Below, one piece after another: positions 1 to 12,738 of a stretch of DNA of 64,000 nucleotides (positions are counted from its first letter, which is position 1; each line of letters starts with the position of its first letter). Source of the stretch: Branchiostoma floridae (Eukaryota > Chordata > Leptocardii > Amphioxiformes > Branchiostomatidae). A program made the translations under genes and the position numbers. The DNA lies in assembly GCF_000003815.2 (NCBI RefSeq), contig NC_049984.1, positions 11,344,718 to 11,408,717 of the forward strand, in the 5' to 3' direction. The notes below the pieces were generated by a model. That model saw only the letters and a program-made list of their open reading frames with translations. It was not told the DNA's origin and searched no databases.

Positions 1-350
1 ATCCCCAAAGAGCCCCATTTGTATGATTGATTAGAATACATTGATGATGATCAGACATCCAGGTAATAAGGTACGCCAAAAATCAGTTACTCAAGGAACT
101 CGATATGATTTTGGAATGATCAGAATGTTAAGCAATCTGTCACTTAAATGTTATTGCCCTAGTAGAATATGTGTCTTGTTCATGTTGTTGTGATGTTGTA
201 ATATGATATGAATACATTAGGGATGGGATTAACTGTATGGGAGAAAAAGGACTCTGAAAGTGCAGCTTTTCCTTTTACCCTAACAAAGCTCTTTCCTCCT
301 TCTTGGTTATCCCTGTGTAATGGTCCTGATGTTTTGATCCTGTCGTGCAG

Positions 351-2214
351 TCCATCGGGATGGGACAACCACAACAAGATCAGCATCTTGTACGAGAACC
401 TGCACAACATGAAAGCAGAGGACGCCTTTAATGACAACATTGCGAAGCCCATCATCAGGAAGGTTGGTTTGTCACAATGAGCTTTGTACAAACAAATTAT
501 AGTCAAAGCTGTACAAGTGACTTCCTATGCATAAAGACTCTCGGGTCAATGTGACGGTCGCTTAAATAATTGTTCCCAATAATGCGATTTATGAATCCTC
601 TCTACAGTTACCAACTGTCCACATACACGTAGACCAGATTTTATTGGTCCCAGTGTTGTTTTTGGTAAGTTTAATTGTGCTTTTGGAACAGATGTCTGTA
701 CTCAGTACACAGGCATTTGATTTAAGGTTGCCAAAAACATATGAAAGATTAATACATGTATTAAAAAATGAGCAACCATATTAAAATGTGTATACATTTT
801 ATGTTATGTAAATGTTAGATATAATTTTGTATGAAAACTAAAATTGAAAACTTAGTAAACTAGAGCAGTGGTGAAACCTTGCATACATAGCACCAGACAT
901 TGACATTGACTTTTGTTTGCATAGTCTGTTGGAGAAGCCAGAGAGGTGATCGCCGATGACGAGCAAGCGTTCCTGATGAAACAACAGGCTGTCCTGTCCA
1001 AGGCGCTGCCAGCGGGGGCGCAGAGAGACTCGCCACAGCGATCACCCATGGGGGTCCAGCGTACGCCCGAGAGAAGAGTCGGCGCAAACGTCGCCAGTGT
1101 GTCGCCCATCCCTGCTGGAGGGAAGAAGGTGAGAGGGGTTTTTTTTTCATAGCTGAAAGTGCTTACAAAGGTTGTTGGTATTATTATGTACTCTTTTTTT
1201 ATCCAACAAATGTTGTGATACCCTAAGCTGCTAACCCTAGATCTAGAAATGTTTGCAGTTTTATTTTTGCAGTTACCTCTTGCAGTGAAATCATACATCC
1301 ATTAATAATGCATTTTCTAATTCTACTCCACTACTCTTTTCCCCTCCTACTACGAAAACTATCACAAAAGTAATTGCATTTACAGTAGGCATCCTTGACC
1401 AACTTCTTTTACGTGCCATTCTGCCCAAACTTTTGGTCTGTGCGATCACTTTTCTTGTTTCTCCCGACAATGGAATATCCCTGATTGTGTTACTCCTGTT
1501 GCAGTTGGAGGGAGCGAAAGGTGCAGCAGGAGCCAGTGAGGGAGTGCTGGCCAATTTCTTCAACAGCCTGCTCAGTAAGAAGACCGGTGCTGGTGGTAGT
1601 CCGGGAGCACCAGGCACCCCAGCAGGCAAGAGTCCAGGTAATACAGGCAAGGCGGCTTTGGTTTCTTGATAACCTCATTCATAGACAAAAACAGTGACGC
1701 ACCCCATAGACAAGCCAAACAATACCCACCTTTTTGTACTACTGCAACCTCATATACCAGTAATAGCTGTCATACAGCAATGACTGGTACATTTTTAGAA
1801 TTCTTAGTCATCATCATCAGTCACTGTATTCTGCATCTATAGTCTTTAGAAAGTCCTATAGCTGCATTCAGTCTTTCTTCAAAATGAAAGCTGTCTTCAT
1901 AGTATCATACTACTAAAGGTGTAGGAAGCTTCATAAGATGACAAGCTTACAGTGTGCAAATGAACAAAACTCCAAATTTCAAAAATGACCATTTGATTAT
2001 GCCTCTCCTCAACTCTGTTCAGGTTGTCATCATACGTGCGTTACGATTCTTCTGTCCACTCAAAGAATGATTGTGTTTTCATTGTGACTTTACCACAGTT
2101 GGTCCTGCAGACAAGGCAGTAAGGAGCGACGCAGCAGCAGAGTTAGATCGACTGACACGAGGAACGAGAAAGCCCGTTCAAGGGCAGAACCCACAGAGTA
2201 GCAGCGCGTCCTGA
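351..2214 (+). CDS. DYNC1LI1/2: Cytoplasmic dynein 1 light intermediate chain, C-terminal exons (partial)
   Basis: Four exons are readable: 351-462, 925-1128, 1505-1637 and 2099-2214, with stop TGA at 2212-2214. All have AG acceptors and GT donors in compatible phase and give 188 codons; the 5' part of the gene lies left of the window. The product is the light intermediate chain, which links the dynein heavy chain to cargo adaptors. Recognisable segments are GWDNHNKISILYENL (end of the Ras-like domain), VASVSPIPAGGKK, and the adaptor-binding helix EGVLANFFNSLLSKK at 1538-1582. In vertebrate LIC1 this helix binds BICD, Hook and Spindly adaptors, and its two Phe codons (1556-1561) are intact. 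The segment AELDRLTRGTRK near the end is also family-typical. Vertebrates have two paralogues (LI1 and LI2); a single pro-orthologue is expected here, so I do not choose between them. Confidence 0.93.
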
Positions 2215-4757
2215 GTTGAGCGGCATGCACTCAGCGCATCTCAACTATAGAAATCTACCATTGCTATGCTAAGAGACAAAAGAAATTAAATGATTATGTA
2301 TCATTATTATTGCTGTAGACTTTAACAAAGGCTCTGTCATCTTCAATGTGGTTTTTGTAAACATACTATTATTCTAACAAGAAAATATTAACGAGAGTCT
2401 ATTCCAAATGTACTACTAGTACGTAAACCTTTTTGCTATGGACTGCAAGTAAAACAAAGAAGAAATCAGTTGTTATACAATTTGCTGTTTTTTCTTGTGT
2501 TGAGGAAGACTGTCTCTTTAGACAATTCTTACATTTCTATTGCAAACATGGTGGAAATTTGGTAGTTCATGGTAAGTTGTCACAATTGTATTTTAAATTA
2601 TTCTAAGTTTGAAGGCCATTGGTTTCCACCATGACAGCATCATCAGCGCCCACAGAAATAGATGATACAAAAGTTAATCAAAATGAATGTGTATTATGTA
2701 GATTTGAAGGACTCCTCTTGCGTGAAATGTGTTCTTTCTACCTGCAGCTGTAATGTTTGTTTTAGTTTCTAAGACCCAATCATGGCTTGGTTCAGGGATG
2801 TACTTTATTTGTTGGCCAGAAACAATTGAATTATAATGCCACTTTGATTTGTTTGCACACTTAAAGACTTAGGGGCTTCCTGATGGTCAAGATACTACAA
2901 GTTAATACTAAAAGTTGTTAAAAACACTTGAAATGTTACTGAAGACTACAGGCATTCAAATCCACAAGGCACCGTGGAAAATGTAACCCTTGATATATTT
3001 TAGGCTCTTGCTTCTTTGACTTAAAATCAACTAATAGCTCATTATATGTACCCAAAAGCAGCAGAGATCAAGAGGCTATGTTTATTCTATAGATCATGCT
3101 ATGCATCTACCTTCTTGATAAAACATTCAGACACCCTGGCATTGGTTTTACATCCACTCAGCTTAAGTATGTCATGCCCAAGCGCCAAATTGGTGCCAAC
3201 ATGCTGCCTGTTCAGTTAATCTTGAAACTATATTTAGTTAACCAAAGAAAGGCAGCTCATAATGGCCTTTCGTGGAAGGCAGGTAGCATTGGCATGAGGG
3301 AGGCATGAGTCTTTCTTTGCGGACATTGTAATGTAATGAAGTTTGGTGAAGAAAAGATGCATTCTTTCAATTGTCACACAGATCTTGTTTAAATCCCTTC
3401 CCTTAAGCACTGACCATAGGTTTGATATAACAGTACAATGCTGTACTCCCCTATCCTGCTTTGGCTGTATACAATGTGATGTTGATATGGGAAGAGTCTA
3501 GGCTTCTAAGATGCTCAAGTCTTTCAGTGGAAGAAGGGGAGTGCATTTTTTTGGCCAAGCCTTTTATTTGTGATTCGAATGGTTTGACCATAGCTTCACA
3601 TGATTTGTAATAATGGTGACATTTCAAAGCACTGCTGACTTCAATTATCAAAATTTCCCAGTTGGAATAGATGGTCAGGTTGAATAGCCATACTTATCAG
3701 TTTTGTGATATTTTTCGTAGTTAGAGGTAGCAACAACATGGCACAATGCTAACTGGGAAAGAATGTAAGCATAGCTAAGAATGATATCCATATGCATGGA
3801 TTGTAGGATCCTGTCTAAGTTTTCAAGGCAGAAAGTTATGTAACTGGGTATAACCATAGTTTGATATGTTTGCGAGTGCATACCTTTCAATTACTGATAC
3901 ATGATCTATGATCTTACAAACTGGTACATTGTACATGTTTGCAATTATTGTGCTGGAAAGGGAAAAAAAGATGTGTTTTGCAGGTATGTGTGCAAATATA
4001 ACTACATTTGTAATATAATCCGTAGCAATGTTATGTTGGAAAATGAAATGCTTGCTGACTTATTACTACTATTGTTTATTCGATCTGGTCAAAGTGTTGC
4101 TTTCAAGAATGGGAAACTGGTAACCAATACACGCACCTAGGGCATACAATGTACATCACATCCAAAGTCAACAAACAAAAATTTTGACACGATTAGTGGA
4201 GACTTTGATAAGAGCTGTAATGATGAATTGTATTAAAGCTGGTTAAAAAGTGATGTTTGATTTATTGTATACCTTGTTACTTTTTGAAGTATGCCAGTTT
4301 AGGGGTAGACATTGGGCAGTGCTGACGACGAATTTGTACATGAATTATGGTAATCCATGTTTTGCAGGGCACTGTTTTACAAACTGTGGTCCCGTGGTGC
4401 GTGAGACTAGAGAAATTAAAATTCATGAAAGGCATCTAATTTTGGTCTGTCATACTTCTAGCTTAAGATTTCTTTCAAAAGTCTCTTTAATCTAGATCAT
4501 ATATCAATTGCTTATTAGTCTGATCAAGATAGATAACAATTTTATATTTAATTGCAGAGTTTATATTAATGGCAAACCTAAAATCATGTAACAAATTTGA
4601 GTCAGTATGCCACCAATGTTTGTGATATGGTAGATCTATACATTCTTCACATGACGGCAAATGCCAGTAAGTTCTGTTCATAATATCATATCATATATAT
4701 CATGTCATCGGATAGGAGGCAGTGAATTTGCCTACAAGATCCGCTTCTAACAATAAA
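2215..4757 (+). other. Probable 3' UTR of the dynein chain gene and downstream spacer
   Basis: There is no coding signal for about 2.5 kb after the DYNC1LI stop. The region is AT-rich with only short chance reading frames. An AATAAA lies at 4752-4757, just before the TTTATT (AATAAA on the minus strand) at 4779-4784 that would serve the convergent GINS3. A long 3' UTR reaching 4757 is plausible but not proven. Confidence 0.4.
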
Positions 4758-4778
4758 AGACATTTTCAAAATTATTCA

Positions 4779-4784
4779 TTTATT
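4779..4784 (-). terminator. Candidate poly(A) signal of GINS3
   Basis: TTTATT on the plus strand reads AATAAA on the minus strand, about 490 bp past the GINS3 stop. It lies 22 bp from the plus-strand AATAAA at 4752-4757, so the two convergent transcripts could end on top of each other. Confidence 0.4.
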
Positions 4785-5270
4785 AGTAAAACCAAATCTT
4801 GGATAACACTTGTCCAGTAAAAAGAATTCATGTTTTCCCCAAATCCACTGTCCTGACACACTCCAAAGCATTGTGATGGGTAAGTTAGATGATATTACAA
4901 CCCATCTATAAATGATACAAAACCATTCCTACTATGTAAACAGTCCTCTACCAAAGTCTATGCCAGGCTTTCGCTTGAGTCAGCATAGCAGCTCTATATT
5001 ACATGTGTTTTCTATATCTGCATATGTACATACTGGTATGTTTTAGCGGCTTGTAAAGTAAAGGTATATTTGTTTTCTCACGGTATAACACTTTCTGCCT
5101 GTCTTTCCCACCTGTATACTTTTTTTTGTAGTCACATATCTTTTAAACTTTAGTTAGCTGAAATAGCAGGCATAGTGCCATCACCATAATGCAAAATGTT
5201 AAGTTGATACTTTGAGCTATCCATATCTAAATCAAGAGCATCACACTGAAAACTAGTCTGCCGTACATTT

Positions 5271-6581
5271 CTAGTCTCCGTCCTGTCGTTTCCTCTTCCT
5301 GTAGTTAGTGACCATGGTGGAAGGGACGATCTTGGCGCTCTGTCCGCTCTGCCAGCAATGGAACGCTGTGAGTCCCTCCTGACCCACGCGGAACAACACG
5401 CGCTCGAGCTCGTCCAGTTTCCCCGTCACCGCCGTGGTGTCCTCGTTCAGACAGTTCTGCGCAGAGTCCATGATCCGTCGGAACCGCGTACTGAAAGTCT
5501 GTGAGGAATATGAAAATTTGTTAGAAACCTTCTCCTACAGCATGTAATGCTACATTGAGCTGACTGATACACAGGAAAAACAACAAAAAGTTATGACAAA
5601 TGTTTTCCCTCCAATCGCAAAGTAAAACAAAACCACTGTGATAGTACATTAGTAGTAAACACATTTACAGTAACTAACATTACATACTGATGACTCCTCA
5701 CCTGTAATAAGGTATTAGATATCTCTCCAGCATCAGGCTGCCCAAAACTCTGCAGGTAAATCCCGAAGGCGTAGTAGTACGGTCCCAGTTTGTGTAGATC
5801 TACCACGTTAGCATCTGCAGACAGGATCTGTCTGTACCCCTCACGATATGGCTTGGGCATTTCTACAGTCACTATTCTTCTCTTCCTGTTGTTGTAGGGG
5901 TAAACATAAGGGATCAAAGTGTTAGCTGTGAGTCAGTGTGACAGCCTAGTGAGAACTTGTAAGTGAGTGACCAAGATTGTAACATTTTCGGTAGGTGGTT
6001 CAACTGACATACATAGACTGCATAATTTGTGTGTCATCTATTAGTATTACTTTATAATGTATGCTAGAGTTAGTTGTTCAGTGGTGCCAGACTATTTCCA
6101 GGGTCCACACGGTCTAGGTTCTCAGCATTAGGACCAACATGCCCCCAAGGATATTTTTACAACAGTTCCTTGGGGACATGTTGGCCAAGGAGCCTAGGAA
6201 GCCATAGAAACAGTCTAGCATCAGGCTATGCAACCACCTCCCACCCCACCCCACCCCACCCCACATATTAAATTTTATGTTGAATACCGGCCGTTAAGAC
6301 CCCCAGGAACAATAGCAATTGAAGTAACATTGCATACACACTGCCTATCCAAATTGTAGTGTTTGTTACCTAGAGCATAGTGCCCGTGCCAGCCAGTACG
6401 GGAGTTCCATGGCCGTCCCTGCCGCCAAGTCCGTCCCTTCGGCACCCGGGTCCAGGAACCCCAGCCCGAGCACTGACGACTGGAACTTGCACGGAACCTT
6501 CTCTTGGGTCGTCAGGATGTCATCAATGCTGAAATAATTCTCCCTGAGTCTTGTAGGGTACTTAACACATGGTGCAAACAT
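5271..6581 (-). CDS. GINS3: DNA replication complex GINS protein PSF3
   Basis: Three exons on the minus strand: 6581-6370, 5885-5702 and 5498-5271 (stop TAG at 5273-5271). The total is 624 bases, 207 residues, against 216 in human. All junctions keep frame: the first intron splits an Arg codon and the second is phase 0. GINS3 is one of four GINS subunits (SLD5, PSF1-3) of the CMG helicase in the nucleus. Conserved stretches are ENYFSIDDILTTQEKVP (N-terminal B-domain), ELPYWLARAL, KRRIVTVEMPKPYREGYR, SADANVVDLHKLGPYYYAFG and FRRIMDSAQNCLNEDT. The start is the ATG at 6581, 13 residues before the conserved ENYFS. An in-frame ATG at 6641 would add 20 residues; a short upstream exon cannot be excluded. 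The gene is convergent with DYNC1LI and divergent from SHCBP1. Confidence 0.93.
6078..6232. mobile_element. TIR MITE in GINS3 intron 1 (CCAGACT family)
   Basis: The left end reads GTGCCAGACTATTTCCAGGG. The right end, read on the other strand, gives TAGCCTGATGCTAGACTG followed by TTTCTATGG. An inner hairpin pairs the CCAACATGCCCCCAAGGA region with its complement near 6163-6184. The end sequence is shared with the elements at 59936-60064 and 30091-30259. It has no coding capacity. Confidence 0.5.
6239..6263. repeat. (CCCCA)n simple repeat
   Basis: Short run of CCACCCCACC units inside GINS3 intron 1, directly beside the MITE. Confidence 0.8.
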
Positions 6582-7524
6582 TGCTGTCTTCCGTCTTCGA
6601 TAATCAAAAGCAAAGAAAATATGCTCTTGTGCCGAACTCAAAAATTATGGCTTGAAAATGGCGCCCAACCATGCCAACATCCAAACGTACGGTAAATAAC
6701 TATAGCTTGAACAATATCACTCTAATCTTGACAATATTGGATTAAAATGACAGTGTCATAAGTTAATTTTTAAATTTTGGGAACTGATATTAGATTTTCA
6801 AATCTCATAGATTCTCATTGACACAATAGCTGGAAGTCTTTACGTGCATATGCTATCGATACCCGGAAGTTTGTCAAAGTTGCAGAGTCGGCTAAACCGC
6901 CAGGTGGCGCTAACACTAGTGGTTGGGTTCTCCGGGACTTTGCAGTAGAAGTAATTGGTTAGAAAAACGCCAAATATAGCATTTTACCAGTCAATAAAAG
7001 TAGTAAAGCCTTGCTACGACTACCTCCAGTTTATTCTAATTTCTGTATTGAATACTTATCATCACCACGAAATCAGAAATTATGTCCAGCCTATACGGTT
7101 TCTCATTGTGATGTTTTGTTTACTTGTGAACAGGTGGTCATTGTAATGAAAGTGGCGTAATAATGGCAACATTCAGAATTTATGAAATCTGTTGGGTGAA
7201 ATTATTCCTCACTTTAATATAGATTTACTTAATTGCTGTTGCGGTTTTCTCAACGAACTGTTGAAAGAGGTATATAGACCAATTTTTTGTGATTGTGCTA
7301 ATTAGCTAAGTATGTGTTATATATACAGGTGACCAATCTTAAAGGTGATGGTAAATTTCGTCATCCCCACTCTAAAATGTACCGCTCCATTTTGCATGTG
7401 ACGCATCCACATTGCGTAGGAATCTTTCGTCGCCGACGGCCGTCCGTACAACAGACAGTGTTGTAAAAGTGTGGTATTCTGCCCTCTTCTATCGAAATCT
7501 GAGTTTTTACAGAGTTTGTCTAAA
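6582..7524. promoter_or_regulatory. Divergent promoter region between GINS3 and SHCBP1
   Basis: About 0.94 kb separates the two start codons. No reading frame looks coding and I see no clear TATA box. It contains an E2F-like sequence on the minus strand at 6668-6655 (TTGGGCGCCATTTT, one mismatch to TTTSSCGC) and a CTCF-like sequence at 6897-6913. Both flanking genes act in the cell cycle (replication initiation and cytokinesis), so shared control is plausible. Confidence 0.5.
6897..6913 (+). promoter_or_regulatory. CTCF-like motif
   Basis: CCGCCAGGTGGCGCTAA matches the animal CTCF core (CCASYAGRKGGCGCT) at nearly every position. It lies midway between divergent promoters. This is sequence evidence only. 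Confidence 0.4.
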
Positions 7525-10500
7525 ATGGAAGTTTTTGGGGATGAAGAGCTATCGAAATTCGACGAAGATGCGAGTAGAGTTATTGCAAAAGAAGCGTTAG
7601 AAAGAACGAGACAACATGAAGACGACGCCATATTGTCACCAAAGACTGATGCCAACTCGAACGATGTGGACACCCCGGACGGAACCATGACATCCCTGAA
7701 TGATTCTGCGGAAAAACTCCCGATTTTGGGGTGCACGGAAGCACAGAGTGCTTTCCCTGATGTCTACCACGTAACAAATATTGACCACCAGGAGAGAATA
7801 CGGGTCAATATGAGCAAATTTACTGAGAAACTCGTGATTCTATTTTTGTTACGTTGATTTTAATGTAAATCAGCATATTTAAGTTCACGAGGCCACATGG
7901 TTGGAATTAGAAGATTTTTCGGTACAATATGGGCAGACTAGCGTATGGAAAAGAATGTATACTAAAGTACGTGCTCAAAACTTCTAGTCCTACCATCGTT
8001 GTAATACGAATGTGGATTTTTCCAGACAGTTTTCGTGTTTTTTTTTTAAATCATATCATGATCGTCATTTTACTTAACTCTTGCGTAGGTCTACACAGAG
8101 GACATACTTGGAGACTGCCGCCCGGACCAGATAGCAGTGCGCTTCGCCCAGTACGTGCTGTCTCACATCGAACCCGCTGGGTGGCGCGCCGTGTGGCGCA
8201 GCTCTACGGGAACAACAGAAACTACGGGGGCTTTCGACGTGCTCGTCGAGGTGTGGGGCGCTCTTTTTTATAACTCTGAGAATGTTTGGCACTTCGGAGA
8301 CGTAGTGTGGCATTCGCGGTGTGGTGTAATTGTTAGAGTGTCTCAGAACAAAGATCTAGATTCAAAACCCTGACACAAAACCCCGATTTTGTGCCCTTTG
8401 AAAAAGGCATTCTACAATGCATTTGGGAAATGAGTGATACTTGGCATCTATATCTGTAACGGGCGTTAATTGGGCTGGACATTAAAAAAGGTCTCGTGTT
8501 TGAGGAGAGCCACACACCTCGATCACGCTAAAAACAACCCAAACAGAGGGTTAGACTAGTTGAAAAGAAACTGAACAAGAAGAATCCATTAATCTACGTG
8601 TATTGTATTGCCCATCAAAAAAAAAGTCTATTTGGAAGTTGTACATATCATGCTTAAGTGTAACATTTTTCGTCTTCAAGCCATATAAGAATTTTCAAAA
8701 CAAATAACGTACACAGGTTGACGACGTCCGACCAGAGGATCTTAATGCGAGTGTCCACATCGTGTCGCCGTTCCTGTGTGACCGGCCCGACGTGCAGCAG
8801 GTCTCGGTGGAGAACCTCCTGGCGTCCCGAGACTACATGTTGCCTCTGTCCGAACTGTGGCCGCTGTATGACGAGAACTACGACCACGGAAAGACTGCGT
8901 TGGTCATAGAGCACATTAGGTAAGTGTTCAACGTGTTAACCCCATCTCGTCAGCTTTTGTGACTGATGCGACGAAGGTATTGTTTCCGGTTTGACAGTAT
9001 GAATGTGTGTGTGTTTGTAGGTCTGTGTACGTGTGCCTTTAGTTATTTGTACATGCATATATGTTCCTCCCCTAAGATTGGAAGGTTGGCTTGTATCAAC
9101 AGAATTAGCGAGAGATTCAGGATAATAATGACTTAAAATAAAAATTGACAGAAACTATCAGTATTTGACGGATGTATTTTTTAAAATTTCTTGTTGTGTT
9201 TGCAGGTTCTTTTATGACAACATCTGGCGTCCTTGGGATGGAGACGACGAGGAGGACTACAGCTTCGTCCTGAGACATCTGGGACCGAGGCTGATGCTGT
9301 AAGTAAACGTATACGCGTATCGGCGTAATCTTACATGGATGTACCCTGGGTGCCAGACCGACGAACTGGCCGCCAGTCCGTTTCTCCAAGGCAATTTGCC
9401 CGCCGATCTATGGAGGTTTTGGCTGACCCTTTCGGCCAGGCAAACTTCCTTGGCTAAACCCCCAGAGTGCTAAATTAGATCGGCGGGCAGACTGCTTTGG
9501 GTCGACGTCGCAGATGAAACCGCGTACCGGCTGTCGACCTGGGTATCCAGATGACTAGGGTAATATGGGAGATGTAATTATTTCAACTATTTGCACATTG
9601 CACTTACAACCGTCAGCACTCCTGCGCCTCTATAGGTACCACGACCTACACACGGGGGCGGTACCACCGTCCACTACGGAACAGTACCACGCTACACTCG
9701 CCCTGTACCAGCAGCGCCTCGCAGAACTGGATAAGTTTGAGGTTCATTTTTTTTCTCAAGCGAGTTCAACTTTTTGGCAAAATATGTCTACTTTTAGTTA
9801 TTAAAATAACCCATTTTAAATGGAACAGAAATAGGATATCACACTACACGAACTCGAGAATAAGAAATACGGAGGATAATAAATGCTTCGAAATTTGAAC
9901 ATTTATAACGAATTAGATTTCAAAGCCATTATCATCTCGACAAAAATAACCACAGAAAAGGTTTAAAAGCGCAAAGGTATACAATGCCTATGTACAGTGA
10001 AAAATATAGGACGCCCAATGCAGCTGTCCTGTTAACGTACGCGTTGTAGGATCGGATGGGTGCGGCGGACTCGGACAGTGAGCTGGACTCCAATGACGTG
10101 CTGGAGTGTGCTCGCAGACACGAGGAGCTGGACGCGCTCAAGAGGTCAATCCAGGTCATGGAGAATCCTATGATGAGGTACGTCACCGAGTGCCACGTAT
10201 TTCACTTAAACTCATTTTGGAAAAAGTTTCATTGAATGCTAAATACAGTTATTTCTCCGTTCATATCCCCTCTAGACAAACCATATGTTTCCGGGGCTGC
10301 ACGGCGGGCCCAGGTGTACCCAAGGGGCCTCGCCCCGACGGAGAACGCGTCACGCACTTGATATCAGACAAGTTGACGGTTGGCACGGTAACCGATCTGG
10401 GTTTGCCGCCCGAGACTATCCTGCAGTACCACACATCCCTCCAGATGGCGCTCGACAACACATTTGAAGGAGACACCGTTCTGTTGTTTCCAGGGAGGCA

Positions 10501-12521
10501 CGTGCTGTCACAGCCCATAAAGCTCTGTGACCCTATCACAATAAGAGGTGAGATTTTCATTTTCTCTATTTCTACTATTTTCTATCTAAAGCTTATTTAA
10601 GAACAAGCAGAATATTTTCTATTTTCAATTAGATCTGTCCTTGGTGCTGAAATGACGTCTGATGTTGCACACAACTTAAATGTCTGTGGTAATGCCTTCG
10701 TCGTGTGCAGCAAAAAAGATACATGAACAAATATTATAAATACAAATGCACAACTCTAACTCTTGATTTGCGTGTGGTATTAAAATTGTATGAAACGATT
10801 TTTGGTAGGTGTTGGTAATCCTGATGACGTCACAGTGGAGATCATGGTGGCCACCATGCAGTTCGCCATCCTCTGCTCCTCCTTCCACGTCACCATGTCT
10901 GCCCTGACACTGCAAGCCAGCTGTCTGGGGTCCACCATAGATGTAACATGCGGCTGGACCAAGTTGGAAAAATGCCGGGTTTTTAATCTTCAATGTTTAA
11001 ACACACGTTTAGTATGTTAATCTTTTACGTCAAAACGGAATGAAGAAAGAAAAGTACATTTTACTTCTGATTCTTTTTCATTCTATGGCTTTTTTTCATG
11101 ATGATTACTGACCGCTGTTTTATCCTAGGTCAAATGTGGCGGGCGTATTGGGGTCAAAGTGCAACCCAAGGCCATGTTAACCATGATGCAGTGCGAGGTG
11201 ACTGGAGCAAATGTAAGCCTGATAATAAACTAACGTTATGTAAACATTATGAATCTATCTTACTTAAATTAAAATTTGAGTTTTGTTATGAAAATCTTCA
11301 TCTCAGAGATATAGAATTAATGATTGTTACAACTAAAATTAATCAGTAGAAATTAACAATGTATGTCAATATGAGCACATCAAGCAAACTGATTTTCTTT
11401 AAGCTTTTTCACATCAAGCAATATTTCTATTTAGCTTGTAGGTAATAATGTTCATGTCCTAACTTACTCCTTTTTCTGAAAGACTAGGCCAATTGTAATG
11501 ACTTCTATGTCATTTTATCTTTTGGGGGTTGATAGCAACGTGGTATTGACCTTGAACCAGGCTGTGAGGCAGAGTTAGTAGATAACGTCATCCACGGTCA
11601 CGGGTCTGGCCCCGCCCCTGGATACGTCAGCGAACCGGCCGCCATTAGAGTGCAGGTGGGTGTGGCTAATTGTTGCCAGGCAACAGCATTGTGATTAGTT
11701 GTTGATCGAAGACCATGAATGATTTGAGTCTTTGAGATCCGAAGTAAGGCCTATGTATCAATACTTGTACTAACATTGGCTTACTCCCAACCTACGACAT
11801 GACCATGACTGTATAGGCCACTTATACCAGGTTTTGCACTATTTATAGTATGGTCGAAAGCTTCTTTTTTTGCAAACGGCCGAAAATTGATGCGCGCGCG
11901 CGGATGTCATCCATATATTATAATTATAATCAACATAGCCTTTAGAGTAAATAGTAGTTTACAACAAGGTTTGGGGTTTCAGCAGCACATGCACAGGTAA
12001 GTACATTGTTGGTAATATGTCAAAGATGAAAGCTCCGTCCTGACTTCTACACAGCTATGATCTAGACGTGCTTAATACATTTTCAGACGCGTTTTGTTTA
12101 TGTATGAGGGGGCCTCAACATTGACATATTAATTAACCACAATGTATTTCACTGCACATGCGCATTTGGAACCTTGAACGTCCTTACAATGTCAGCCTAC
12201 CTACCGTCTACACTAATCATAGCACACCTGACTCACTTTTCATGTTCTCAGGCGCTCAAGCCTAGTCCAAATTCTCCCGACGACCTCCCCCCACCGCTCG
12301 TCTTCAAGCACAACCGTATCGGCCCGAACACCGCCTACGGTCTGCAGATTCTCGTGGACCAGATGGAACACTGCCGCCTGGAGCTCAGCCCTGACACCCC
12401 TAAAGAACACGCCATCAGACACAGCTTCAAATGGATCATCACAGAAGGGAACACGTTTGTAGAGAATGCTCTGGGTGATGTGGAGATTTGCCCTTCCATA
12501 GAAACCATCAAATTTGATTAG
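7525..12521 (+). CDS. SHCBP1: SHC SH2 domain-binding protein 1 orthologue
   Basis: Eleven exons: 7525-7803, 8089-8250, 8717-8919, 9206-9298, 9636-9741, 10050-10177, 10276-10547, 10809-10978, 11129-11212, 11536-11655 and 12252-12521. They sum to 1887 bases, exactly 629 codons including the stop, with every phase consistent. SHCBP1 (related to fly Nessun Dorma) binds the centralspindlin complex at the midbody and has a C-terminal parallel beta-helix. Diagnostic blocks are IEPAGWRAVW (exon 2), RFFYDNIWRPWD (exons 3-4), MENPMMR (exon 6), FEGDTVLLFPGRHVL (exon 7), and the beta-helix repeats in exons 8-11 (MQCEVTGAN, then GIDLEPG). The start is the ATG at 7525, giving MEVFGDEELSKFDEDA; an in-frame ATG at 7471 is less likely. 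The donors of exons 1, 5 and 8 are weak (GTCAAT, GTTCAT, GTTTTT) but the reading frame and homology support them. AATAAA lies at 12733-12738. Confidence 0.93.
9340..9555. mobile_element. Foldback element in SHCBP1 intron 4
   Basis: The segment opens with CCCTGGGTGCCAGACC and closes with a mirrored CTGGGTATCCAGA. An inner inverted pair, GCCCGCCGATCT near 9398 and AGATCGGCGGGC near 9477, gives strong foldback. It probably belongs to the same CCAGAC-ended MITE group as other elements here. Confidence 0.45.
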
Positions 12522-12732
12522 GAAAATCTGTGTTCTCTCTGTGCCGGATGTTTGAATTCAATCGGACGACAAACTTCCTATTAAAGGTATTGTATCTAAT
12601 TTAAAAAAGTCTGGAAATGAACTTATGCAATGGAAGTGTTACATGATATTTCCTTAAGAAGTTGAAATGTTGATATAGCGTTACATGTCATGAACAAAAT
12701 CAATGCAACATTCTATGTGTACAAGTATATTT

Positions 12733-12738
12733 AATAAA
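12733..12738 (+). terminator. Candidate poly(A) signal of SHCBP1
   Basis: AATAAA 212 bp after the SHCBP1 stop codon, in an AT-rich stretch. Confidence 0.6.

Noticed and set aside
852-1298. 148-codon frame antisense to dynein chain exon 2
   Set aside because: It is a shadow of a well-supported exon on the other strand.
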